Below are positions 1 through 6,096 of a stretch of DNA of 6,131 nucleotides, piece by piece. Every line of letters begins with the position of its first letter. Position 1 is the first letter of the stretch. Below the pieces are notes generated by a model. It did not search any database. It was not told where the DNA came from and saw only the letters and a program-made list of their open reading frames with translations. The stretch lies in assembly GCA_964564305.1 (NCBI GenBank), contig CAZMAM010000049.1:1-6131 (forward strand), in the 5' to 3' direction. The DNA comes from RGIG1959 sp964564305 (GTDB lineage: Bacteria > Bacillota > Clostridia > Oscillospirales > Acutalibacteraceae). Both the position numbers and the translations under genes were made by a program.

Positions 1-537
1 TCTTCAATGAAGGATGCTATTAATCGTGTAGGCGATAAATTCAATCTTCCGAACGGTTGGCTCAATGCCGATTTTATGAATACCAATTCCTATACTCCGA
101 AACTCCATGAGTTCTCTGTATGGTACAGGCAGTTTGCAAATGTATTGAATGTCCGCACGGTTTCAGCAGAATATCTCATTGCTATGAAGCTCTGCTCCGG
201 CAGAAAATATAAGAAAGACCTGTCCGATATTATTGGTATCCTTTATGAACACGAAAAGCGTGGCACTCCGCTGACAATGGAAGATATTGACCGTGCCGTA
301 TGCAATTTGTATGGAGGTTGGGATAAAATTCCCGCCGACTCTGTATCCTTTATTCAGGAAACAATGAAAAACGGCAATTTTGAAAAGGCATATCAAGCGG
401 TCAGCGATGAGGAAAAGCGTTCAAAAGAACTGCTGATTCAATTTGAAGCGGATTATCCAGAGGTTACAAACACAGAAAATGTAAACACCATTTTGGAAAA
501 TCTTAAACGCAAGAAAAAGATAGAACAGGAACGCTAA
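1..537 (+). CDS. DUF6036-like nucleotidyltransferase-fold protein, 5' end outside window
   Basis: The frame is open from the first base (Ser-Ser before the first Met at base 7), so the gene very probably starts upstream and only its C-terminal part is here. Counting from that Met, 176 residues remain. A segment around residues 50-80 reads VRTVSAEYLIAMKLCSGR followed by KKDLSDIIGIL. This resembles the helix after the nucleotidyltransferase core in DUF6036/AbiEii-like proteins, where a Lys and an Asp lie in an 'EYLLAMK...R..KDL.DI' pattern. The N-terminal GS/D-x-D catalytic portion expected in that family would lie before the window and cannot be checked. The C-terminus is charged and Lys-rich. 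Relatives often sit beside a DNA-binding partner in toxin-antitoxin or defence-like pairs, but no partner is visible. The gene is clearly more AT-rich than the operon to its right, suggesting separate ancestry. The family call is from memory of motifs, without a search. Confidence 0.6.
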   Translation, partial: SSMKDAINRVGDKFNLPNGWLNADFMNTNSYTPKLHEFSVWYRQFANVLNVRTVSAEYLIAMKLCSGRKYKKDLSDIIGILYEHEKRGTPLTMEDIDRAVCNLYGGWDKIPADSVSFIQETMKNGNFEKAYQAVSDEEKRSKELLIQFEADYPEVTNTENVNTILENLKRKKKIEQER

Positions 538-695
538 CCCTTGCCTGCGACTGCATTCTTCCCGCTACCGGTCGGATTCGGAACTTTCACCCGTTAGAAA
601 CGTGCGCCGCCAGACGCACCAACAAGGAAGGCACAGTTTTCATAACTGTGCCTTCTCATTACATCAAAAATTACTTCCTCACCAGTCCGTAGTTT
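538..695. other. Intergenic region between convergent genes, possible mobile-element edge
   Basis: These 158 bases lie between the left gene and the end of comF and hold no credible ORF. Composition changes here from the AT-rich left gene to GC-richer DNA. The segment around 550-620 contains a short inverted repeat (gtgcg at 602-606 with cgcac at 615-619), followed by the longer hairpin at 627-655. The wording of 545-620 resembles non-coding stretches I associate with integrative elements of gut Firmicutes. That is an uncertain recollection and not a demonstrated match. Confidence 0.4.
627..655. terminator. Strong hairpin, probable bidirectional terminator
   Basis: Bases 627-638 and 644-655 form a perfect 12-bp stem (GAAGGCACAGTT with AACTGTGCCTTC) around a 5-base loop. 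It lies about 90 bases after the + strand gene stop and 40 bases after the comF stop on the - strand, where a shared terminator of convergent genes would be expected. The following bases are only moderately T-rich (tctcatta on +, cttgttgg on -), so efficiency is uncertain. It could also be a stem from a mobile-element end. Confidence 0.55.
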
Positions 696-1424
696 TCACC
701 CGACGGGGTTCTCGTTTGTTTCCTCGCGCACCGCAGCGGCAAAAACCAGCACGGTGACCCGGGAAGCTCCGTAGATTTTCAGCACTTTCGCACACTCGTT
801 CATTGTCGCGCCCGTGGTGAATACATCATCCGCCAAGACGATGTTCGCCCCGGCAAGCGACCGATCGGGTTGATTCAAATCAAACGCCCCAAGCAAATTC
901 CCGCTGCGCTGCAAAGGAGACAACTCTTTTTGCGCAGGAGTGACAAACAGCTTTTGAAGCAAAGGTTCACAGGGAATACCCAGCCTTCGCGCCACCGCGC
1001 GGCAAAGCAACTCGCTTTGATTATATCCCCGCGCGCGCAAGTCGCTTGCCGACATCGGGACAAAACTCATCATATCCGGTGAATCACCCGAGCGATAAAG
1101 ATACGCGTTGACCATCTCGCCCGCCATAGCGTCGATTAAATCATCCTCCCAGGATTCTTTAAGCCGGAGTACCGCGCGTTTGGCCCCGCCCTCATACCGC
1201 ATTGCCGGGATACATCCGTCGAATGCGCGGCGATGGCCGTGGCATCCGCAAAGCTCCTTGGTCACGCCGCAAACCGGACAAAAAGGCGGGCGCATAATCG
1301 GCAAATTCGGCAGGCATTCGGCGCAGGCGCGCTCCCCCTTGCCAATCACTTGCCCGCAATATGCGCAGCGACGCGGAAACAAAGCACCGAGCAACGATTC
1401 TTTCCAATTCGTTCCCCGGCTCAC
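696..1424 (-). CDS. comF: ComF family phosphoribosyltransferase
   Basis: ComF proteins are linked to DNA uptake during natural transformation, and in many bacteria they are present without proven competence. The 242-residue length fits the family. The N-terminus has a cysteine-rich zinc-ribbon-like region with pairs C20/C23, C34/C37, C49/C52 and C59/C61. The C-terminal half is a type I phosphoribosyltransferase domain with the family pattern RARGYNQSELL at 130-140, TPAQ at 162-165 and the PRPP-binding loop IVLADDVFTTGAT at 195-207 with its paired aspartates. The start is GTG at 1424, overlapping the recD2 stop by four bases (GTGA). A ribosome site AAGGGAG lies nine bases upstream inside recD2, so translation is probably coupled. 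It is the last gene of the deoD-recD2-comF operon. Other late competence genes are not in this window, so transformation ability cannot be inferred. The family assignment is secure; the in vivo role is inferred. Confidence 0.93.
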   Translation of the reverse strand: MSRGTNWKESLLGALFPRRCAYCGQVIGKGERACAECLPNLPIMRPPFCPVCGVTKELCGCHGHRRAFDGCIPAMRYEGGAKRAVLRLKESWEDDLIDAMAGEMVNAYLYRSGDSPDMMSFVPMSASDLRARGYNQSELLCRAVARRLGIPCEPLLQKLFVTPAQKELSPLQRSGNLLGAFDLNQPDRSLAGANIVLADDVFTTGATMNECAKVLKIYGASRVTVLVFAAAVREETNENPVG

Positions 1425-3637
1425 AATATGCCGCTCCCTTCGGACAGCATGGCAACTAATCCCGTATATCGAAGAGTTTTGCGATGATTATCCACCATTT
1501 GGCGAAGAATATCCGCGTTGCCCACAATCACCAAAAGCCGCCGAGCACGGGTAACCGCCGTATACAGCAACTGTCGGTAACAAAGCAGAGGCGGCATTGA
1601 ACCGATGGGCAAAACAACCGCGTCAAACTCACTGCCCTGACTTTTATGAACCGTCACGGCGTAAGCCAACTCGAGATCGGCGGCGTCTTCACGGGTGTAA
1701 AAAGCCACCCGATCGTCGAATCGCACCGAAACGGTTTGTTCACGGGGATCCACCGTTTCCAAAATGCCGATATCTCCGTTAAAAATCCCACTGCCGACTT
1801 CTCCGTTATCTCGAGTCCAAGGAATATCGTAATTATTTCTGATGTGCATCACTTTGTCGCCCTGCCGAAGCGTCCCTCCGAGCAAGGCGATTTCCGGCTT
1901 ATTTTCGCTTTTGGAATTGACAAACGCCTGCAGCCGGGCATTAAAAGAAATCGTCCCCAATTCGCCCTTTCGGGAAGGGCAAAGCACCTGCAATCCGTCC
2001 AGAAGCGAAACGCCGTAGGTATCCGGAAGTCTTCGCATACACAAATCCTCAACCGTCTGCGCGGCGGCGTGAACATCCGGCCGATTCAGAAAGAAAAAGT
2101 CCCCGTCTTTATAACCCAAAAAAGGATATTCTCCATCGACAATCCGGTGGGCACATTCCACGATGTGGCTTTCCAGCGCCTGGCGGAAAACACGCTTCAG
2201 CGCAACGGTGGGAATTTTTCCACCCTCGATCAAATCTCCCAAGATTCTGCCCGGGCCGACCGCCGGAAGCTGATCGGCGTCGCCTACCATAATCAGCCGG
2301 CAACCGTCGGGCATGGCGCGAAGCAAATTTTCAAAGAGCAGCTCATCCACCATGGACATCTCATCAATAATAACCGCGTCTGCCTCCAACGGATTATGTT
2401 CGTGTCGCGCAAAAACCAGCGAATCCTCTTCTCCCCATTGCACTTCCAAAAGCCGGTGAATGGTCTTGGCCTCAACTCCAGTCAGTTCCGCAATCCGTTT
2501 GGCGGCTCTCCCGGTTGGAGCACACAACACAACCCGTTCCCGGTAACTCTCCAATATGGCCAGAATGCCTTTCAGCGCGGTGGTCTTCCCGGTGCCCGGC
2601 CCGCCGGTAAGAATCAGCGCCGAGCCGCATACCGCCTGAAGAACGGCCCGCCGCTGTTCTTCTTCAAACATAATGCCGACATTTTCCTGCCAAGCATTCA
2701 GCCGCTGCTCCGCTTCCTCTCTTTCTATCCGCTGCGCCCCGTACCGGGACATCCGCGCGGCGATATACCGCTCCGCGCGATAAAAAGCCGGAAGATACCA
2801 AAAAATGTCCTTTTCGGTCACCAGTTTTTGCACATCCAGGCTTTGTTCCAGTTCCGAAAGACGGGTTTCCACCGGTTCTTGCGCAACGCCAAGCAACGAC
2901 GCGGCTGCGGGCACCAATTTCCGCTGAGGCAAACAGGTGTGACCGTTAACGGTATTGTGCCGAAGCACATATAGAATACCCGCATCAATGCGACGCGGAT
3001 CATCCGGCGGGCAATTCAGCTCACGGGCAATGGCGTCTGCCCGCTCAAAACCGATATGAAGCCCGCCCGAGCACAGCAGAAAGGGATTTTCCTTCACCGT
3101 TTCCACCGTCCGAGAGCCCCAGCGCTTAAAGCATCGAACCGCCTCCGAGGCGGTCAATCCGTATTCCGCGAAAGCCAGCATAATCTCCCGTAAACCGAAC
3201 TGAGCCGCAAACGCCTCTCCGATGGCCTCCGCCTTTTGCGGGGAAATACCCTTAACCTCTGAAAGACGCTGCGGTTCTTTTTCCATGATTTTGAGCGCAT
3301 CTGTCCCAAACGCGTTGACAATGCGCAGCGCAATGGCGGGACCGACCCCTTTTACCGCGCCGGATGCCAAATACCGAAAAATAGCCGATGTATCGGTGGG
3401 AAGATACCGCTCACAGATTTCGGCGCGAAACTGCCTGCCGAAAGTGGCGTGTTCGGTAAAATACCCGCGAAGGGTGACTGTTTCCCCCGCTACCACCATC
3501 GGCAATTCCCCAACCGCCGTTATTTCACCCTCATCGGTTTCTATCTGCATGACCGTCCAGCCGGTGTCTTCGTTGCGAAAAACAATGTGATCCACACTGC
3601 CGTGCAGTTCTTCCCGAACCCGTGCGTCCGCTTCCAA
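1421..3637 (-). CDS. recD2: RecD2-type ATP-dependent DNA helicase (SF1B)
   Basis: RecD2 is a cytosolic 5'-3' superfamily 1B helicase of bacteria that usually lack RecBCD; it acts in DNA repair and replication-fork maintenance. Numbering from the earliest possible start (residue 1 at 3655): an OB-like N-terminal region occupies about 15-95. Helix-hairpin-helix segments follow (AVKGVGPAIALRIV near 105 and KGISPQKAEAIGEAF near 140). Walker A GGPGTGKT is near 350, motif II IIDEMSMVD near 430, motif III MVGDADQLPAVGPG near 458, a VFRQ motif near 488, motif V TVHKSQGSEFD near 670, and motif VI YTAVTRAR near 697. About 740 residues is normal for RecD2, and all key motifs are intact. The most likely start is TTG at 3637, with AGGGGAG eight bases upstream. 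An earlier in-frame TTG at 3655 overlaps the deoD stop as TTGA but has no good ribosome site. The start is the only uncertain point. Confidence 0.95.
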   Translation of the reverse strand: MEADARVREELHGSVDHIVFRNEDTGWTVMQIETDEGEITAVGELPMVVAGETVTLRGYFTEHATFGRQFRAEICERYLPTDTSAIFRYLASGAVKGVGPAIALRIVNAFGTDALKIMEKEPQRLSEVKGISPQKAEAIGEAFAAQFGLREIMLAFAEYGLTASEAVRCFKRWGSRTVETVKENPFLLCSGGLHIGFERADAIARELNCPPDDPRRIDAGILYVLRHNTVNGHTCLPQRKLVPAAASLLGVAQEPVETRLSELEQSLDVQKLVTEKDIFWYLPAFYRAERYIAARMSRYGAQRIEREEAEQRLNAWQENVGIMFEEEQRRAVLQAVCGSALILTGGPGTGKTTALKGILAILESYRERVVLCAPTGRAAKRIAELTGVEAKTIHRLLEVQWGEEDSLVFARHEHNPLEADAVIIDEMSMVDELLFENLLRAMPDGCRLIMVGDADQLPAVGPGRILGDLIEGGKIPTVALKRVFRQALESHIVECAHRIVDGEYPFLGYKDGDFFFLNRPDVHAAAQTVEDLCMRRLPDTYGVSLLDGLQVLCPSRKGELGTISFNARLQAFVNSKSENKPEIALLGGTLRQGDKVMHIRNNYDIPWTRDNGEVGSGIFNGDIGILETVDPREQTVSVRFDDRVAFYTREDAADLELAYAVTVHKSQGSEFDAVVLPIGSMPPLLCYRQLLYTAVTRARRLLVIVGNADILRQMVDNHRKTLRYTGLVAMLSEGSGIL

Positions 3638-3645
3638 GCTTCCTG

Positions 3646-3652
3646 CTCCCCT
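3646..3652 (-). promoter_or_regulatory. Ribosome binding site that sets the recD2 start
   Basis: AGGGGAG on the minus strand, eight bases before the TTG at 3637. It lies downstream of the other candidate TTG (3655), so it can serve only the shorter recD2 form. This favours a 738-residue product over 744. Confidence 0.7.
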
Positions 3653-4353
3653 CAAATTAAATCCAGCGCCAAGGCAATCATATCGTTAAATCCGGTCTGT
3701 CGCTGAAGCGGAGAAAGCGCTCCCTCGCGAAACAGGTGATCCGAAACAGTCAGCAACGAAAGCGCCTTTTTTCCGGCAGCCGCCGCTTCCATATACAGCG
3801 CCGCCGTTTCCATCTCCACCGCCAGCACGCCCATATCCCGCCAAGCTGTATGAACCGATGAATCGGAACGGTAAAACACATCGGAAGAAACCACATTGCC
3901 GATTCTGACCGGAAGGCCCCGGTTTTGAGCGGCAGACGCCGCAGACCGCAACAAGTCAAAATCCGCAATCGGCGCAAACGTCCCCGGCAACCGAAACTGT
4001 GCGGCATACGCCGAATCGGTACAGGCACCCATGGCCAAAACAATATCGTGAATGTGCAAATCCTCCGCCATTCCGCCGGCGGAACCGACACGCAAAACGG
4101 TTTGCACCCCGTAAAAACAAAACAACTCATGGGAATAAATGCCGATAGACGGCATCCCCATACCGTGACCCATAACCGATACACTTTTTCCGCGGTATTT
4201 CCCGGTAAAACAGAGCATACCGCGCACATCGCTGACACACTCAGCCTCTTGCAGAAAAGTCTGCGCAATCCAGCGGGCGCGAAGCGGATCCCCGGGCATC
4301 AAAACCGTGGGCGCAATTTCACCCATTTGCGCGGCATTGTGCGGTGTACTCAA
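3652..4353 (-). CDS. deoD: Purine nucleoside phosphorylase, DeoD type
   Basis: This cytosolic enzyme splits purine (deoxy)nucleosides with phosphate into free base and (deoxy)ribose-1-phosphate for salvage. The 233 residues align from memory along their whole length with E. coli DeoD, with an offset of one residue. They keep TPH (H5), the phosphate-site MPGDPLRA with R25, R44 in VRGML, the VMGHGMGMPS segment, RVGSAGG with its phosphate-binding Arg near 88, MGACTDS, VEMETA with E180, M181 and E182, and VSDH with catalytic D205, plus R218. The C-terminus is a few residues shorter than in E. coli. The start is TTG at 4353, with AGGGGG (4362-4367) eight bases upstream; the protein begins MSTPHNAAQMG, as the family does, so this start is well supported. 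It is the first gene of the operon, 25-30 bases after the proposed -10 box. Its TGA stop overlaps an upstream TTG of recD2. Confidence 0.95.
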   Translation of the reverse strand: MSTPHNAAQMGEIAPTVLMPGDPLRARWIAQTFLQEAECVSDVRGMLCFTGKYRGKSVSVMGHGMGMPSIGIYSHELFCFYGVQTVLRVGSAGGMAEDLHIHDIVLAMGACTDSAYAAQFRLPGTFAPIADFDLLRSAASAAQNRGLPVRIGNVVSSDVFYRSDSSVHTAWRDMGVLAVEMETAALYMEAAAAGKKALSLLTVSDHLFREGALSPLQRQTGFNDMIALALDLI

Positions 4354-4384
4354 CGGTATTGCCCCCTAACAGATATGATAAAAA

Positions 4385-4413
4385 AGTATACCACATTTTG
4401 TTTTCGCCTTCAA
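4385..4413 (-). promoter_or_regulatory. Sigma-A promoter for the deoD-recD2-comF operon
   Basis: On the minus strand, TTGAAG (4408-4413; 4 of 6 to consensus) is followed after exactly 17 bases by TATACT (4385-4390; 5 of 6). The TG one base before it makes an extended -10. The predicted transcript begins roughly 25 bases before the TTG start of deoD. No second promoter is evident within the packed operon. Confidence 0.7.
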
Positions 4414-4462
4414 CCGCAGAATTCCTCTCATACATACGTCGAAAATTTTGGCCAAGTCCCTT

Positions 4463-5137
4463 TTATGCTATGATTTTCTCTATCTGCTTCAGAGGCGCAT
4501 CCGGCAAAAGGCTTTTCAGATGTTCGACGATTCTGCTTTTCGATTGTTCCGGCGATACCGAATACGCGCCGGTCACAACATCATATCCAAACAGCGCCTC
4601 CGGCGTGGAATACTGCGCGACACCCCACCCGTATGTCCGGCCGTATTTGTCTTTCATATAGACAAAATCGGAGATAATCACATAGCATTGCATCTGAAGA
4701 CGGGTAATCACCGTATCAAAACCTTTATTACCACCTTTTCGATAATGACAGATATTTTTCAGTTCCTTGGACAAAAGCGCCCCGTGCGCGTATACCGTGT
4801 CAAAAACACGTTTGTCTTTTACGGAAGAAAGCCCATCGTCATACCGCGCGTCAAAATCATAACCTTCTCGGCGGAAGTTACAGAAATCGGGCAGCCATTC
4901 CCGGCTGACAAATCCAGCTTTGCCCTCAAAAAATTTCCCGTACATGCATTTTCCGCTCCGCGCCACAGGCCCTTTCCACTCCCACGGGCCGTCTTGTTCA
5001 TCGGAAAACCACAGCTCTTTCGGGCAACATTCCTCCACCGAAAAGCCGCGAATTGCATTGGCAAAAAAAGGCAAAAAACCGATTGCTTCCACCAGTTCGG
5101 TCAGGCCCTTTGCATCGCGGACTTTCCCCAAAGCCAT
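4463..5137 (-). CDS. AlkZ-related protein
   Basis: The 224-residue soluble protein resembles the group annotated in Clostridia as AlkZ-related, distant kin of the AlkZ/YcaQ winged-helix DNA glycosylases. Landmarks are an N-terminal helical segment (GLTELVEAIGFLPFF, 11-25), an aromatic stretch with ELWFSDEQDGPWEWKGPV (41-58), CMYGKFFEGKAGFVSREWLPDF (64-85), and a C-terminal part (119-177) that looks like a winged helix: GALLSKELK, then FDTVITRLQMQCYVIISDFVY and a basic GRTYGW turn. No catalytic residue can be assigned with confidence; a QMQ at 148-150 recalls the Q-x-Q motif of true AlkZ but sits in a different place, so glycosylase activity is unproven. The frame stays open upstream to 5278, but ATG at 5137 is preferred. 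An AAGGGAAGAG site lies about ten bases before it, and the longer form would run deep into the preceding gene. It lies 14 bases behind the flavin reductase-like gene, so they are probably co-transcribed. Confidence 0.68.
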   Translation of the reverse strand: MALGKVRDAKGLTELVEAIGFLPFFANAIRGFSVEECCPKELWFSDEQDGPWEWKGPVARSGKCMYGKFFEGKAGFVSREWLPDFCNFRREGYDFDARYDDGLSSVKDKRVFDTVYAHGALLSKELKNICHYRKGGNKGFDTVITRLQMQCYVIISDFVYMKDKYGRTYGWGVAQYSTPEALFGYDVVTGAYSVSPEQSKSRIVEHLKSLLPDAPLKQIEKIIA

Positions 5138-5151
5138 AAATGTCTCTTCCC

Positions 5152-5625
5152 TTAACGGATAATTTCGGTCACTTCGCCAATGTACAGAGTATGCGGCGCT
5201 TCCACAGAATAATATGTTTCCGCCACCTCTTTGGGCACGGCGGAAATATCGAAATCCTGCCGGTAAATTTTTCGGCATACCAGCGTCTCTGCCGCTTCCT
5301 CAAATGTCACCGCGGATTCCAACATTTTTGGTGTCAACCCCGCCTTCGAAACCTTATCGCCGTCTCTTCCCGAAAGCGACCCCAGCACAGAAAGCGCACG
5401 GCGGAATTTTTCCGGATAAAATCCGACCGTGAAAAATTCACTGCTTTCCATAAATTCATGAGTATAACGAACCGGTTTCACATAGACGGTCGCAACCGGC
5501 TTGCCCCAAAGAGTGCCGAGCCCTCCCCAGCTTATCGTCATCGAGTTGAAACGATTTGGCGTTCCCGCCGTGAGCAACGCCCAGTCCCGATCAAAAATTC
5601 GGAACGAATCGACCTGAAAATCCAT
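5152..5625 (-). CDS. Flavin reductase-like domain protein
   Basis: This 157-residue protein resembles the flavin reductase-like / FMN-binding split-barrel family, which binds FMN and often transfers electrons from NAD(P)H to flavin or a partner enzyme. Visible family features are WALLTAGTPNRFNSMTISWGGLGTLWGKP (15-43), where the NSMTISW stretch contacts flavin in relatives; ATVYVKPVRYTHEFMESSEFFTV (45-67), a strand plus the conserved R-Y-T segment; then SGRDGDKVSKAGL (85-97). Its length matches single-domain members. No cysteine cluster is seen, so it is not a flavoredoxin with an iron-sulfur domain. The ATG at 5625 has AAAGGAT about ten bases upstream. It leads a two-gene unit with the AlkZ-related gene and is divergent from the lipoprotein gene. 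The physiological substrate cannot be told. Confidence 0.82.
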   Translation of the reverse strand: MDFQVDSFRIFDRDWALLTAGTPNRFNSMTISWGGLGTLWGKPVATVYVKPVRYTHEFMESSEFFTVGFYPEKFRRALSVLGSLSGRDGDKVSKAGLTPKMLESAVTFEEAAETLVCRKIYRQDFDISAVPKEVAETYYSVEAPHTLYIGEVTEIIR

Positions 5626-5671
5626 ACATTGATCATCCTTTCCTTGTGCGATGCATATGCCTTACCTGTTT

Positions 5672-5680
5672 ATTGTAGCA
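5672..5680 (-). promoter_or_regulatory. Extended -10 promoter for the flavin reductase-like operon
   Basis: The minus strand reads TGC followed by TACAAT (-10 at 5672-5677; TG at 5679-5680), a good extended -10. The position 17 bases upstream (5695-5700, ATGCAA) is a weak -35, which extended -10 promoters can tolerate. The transcript leader would be about 40 bases before the ATG at 5625. Confidence 0.5.
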
Positions 5681-5743
5681 TATTTTTTCCCGCTTTGCAT
5701 CTGTTTTCGTTTCGACATTTTTGAAATTTGCACCAATTTACAC

Positions 5744-5768
5744 TTGACACTATATATATATATATAAT
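5744..5768 (+). promoter_or_regulatory. Promoter of the lipoprotein gene with TA tract in the spacer
   Basis: A perfect -35 TTGACA (5744-5749) is followed by a TA tract ending in a perfect -10 TATAAT (5763-5768). The spacer is 13 bases, shorter than the usual 16-18, and two more TA units would make it 17. A second candidate -35, TTTACA (5737-5742), could pair with TATATA inside the tract at 16-18 bases. As it stands the promoter may be weak or off. It reads toward the gene starting at 5854. Confidence 0.5.
5751..5766. repeat. (TA)8 dinucleotide microsatellite
   Basis: Eight uninterrupted TA units, lying between the TTGACA box and the end of the first TATAAT box. Such tracts change length by strand slippage. 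Its location makes it a candidate expression switch for the downstream lipoprotein. Confidence 0.9.
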
Positions 5769-5786
5769 GGGGTTTATAATGGGGTT
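5763..5786 (+). repeat. 12-bp tandem duplication, each copy starting with TATAAT
   Basis: TATAATGGGGTT occurs twice in direct succession (5763-5774 and 5775-5786) without mismatch, followed by TGGG. Each copy supplies a consensus -10 hexamer, giving two -10 boxes 12 bases apart behind one TTGACA. The second copy is 25 bases from that -35. Confidence 0.85.
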
Positions 5787-5853
5787 TGGGACGTTGCGGC
5801 AATTCGCACGGAATACGCCGCACAGCAACCCTATACTAAATGGAGGGATTCAC

Positions 5854-6096
5854 ATGAAAAAGTTGATCGCTCTCTTGCTTGCGGCCATGCTGATACTGTG
5901 CTGCGCCGGATGCTTCAGCGATGATTCCGCAGACGGCAATACGGATAGCGATACCCCGAGCGAAACAAAATCGACTATTGCCGCCAATGAGTCCGAGAAA
6001 AAAGATGTTGAGATTTCTGTTGTCAGCACCCGAATAGGAAAAGATTTTGAGGACAGCCCGATACTGCTGGTCGAATGTCAACTACCCATTCCCTAA
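5854..6096 (+). CDS. Small lipoprotein, probably DUF5067-like, truncated by an insertion element
   Basis: The ATG at 5854 follows GGAGGG by six bases. An upstream in-frame ATG at 5728 is rejected because it precedes the promoter and has no ribosome site. The product starts MKK, then a hydrophobic stretch (4-19) and a lipobox-like CAGC ending in C20, so it should be a membrane-anchored lipoprotein facing outward. Residues 22-50 are an acidic, Ser/Thr/Asp/Glu-rich linker. Residues 51-74 (DVEISVVSTRIGKDFEDSPILLVE) resemble the first strands of DUF5067-type domains found in clostridial lipoproteins. The reading frame then runs into a short inverted repeat and stops as ECQLPIP, only 80 residues in. 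The last residues look foreign, so the native gene most likely continued across the insertion. In its present form it is probably non-functional. Domain assignment is from memory. Confidence 0.7.
   Translation: MKKLIALLLAAMLILCCAGCFSDDSADGNTDSDTPSETKSTIAANESEKKDVEISVVSTRIGKDFEDSPILLVECQLPIP

Noticed and set aside
1646..2974. 442-codon open frame on the + strand inside recD2
   Set aside because: It is antisense to an intact RecD2 with all helicase motifs, and its translation is low-complexity basic sequence without recognisable domains; a GC-skewed shadow frame.
3925..4473. 182-codon open frame on the + strand opposite deoD
   Set aside because: Antisense to a complete, well-conserved DeoD; it also runs through the deoD promoter.
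4448..5155. 235-codon open frame on the + strand opposite the AlkZ-related gene
   Set aside because: No ribosome site or domain; the opposite strand encodes a recognisable protein with a proper start.
5138..5278. N-terminal extension of the AlkZ-related protein to 271 residues
   Set aside because: The extra 47 residues lie mostly in a wrong frame of the flavin reductase-like gene and resemble nothing; ATG at 5137 has its own ribosome site.
5763..5786. Start of a CRISPR or iteron array
   Set aside because: Only two copies, no spacers and no associated genes.
5728..5853. N-terminal extension of the lipoprotein from ATG at 5728
   Set aside because: It would translate through the promoter and TA repeat and bury the signal peptide; GGAGGG precedes the ATG at 5854.
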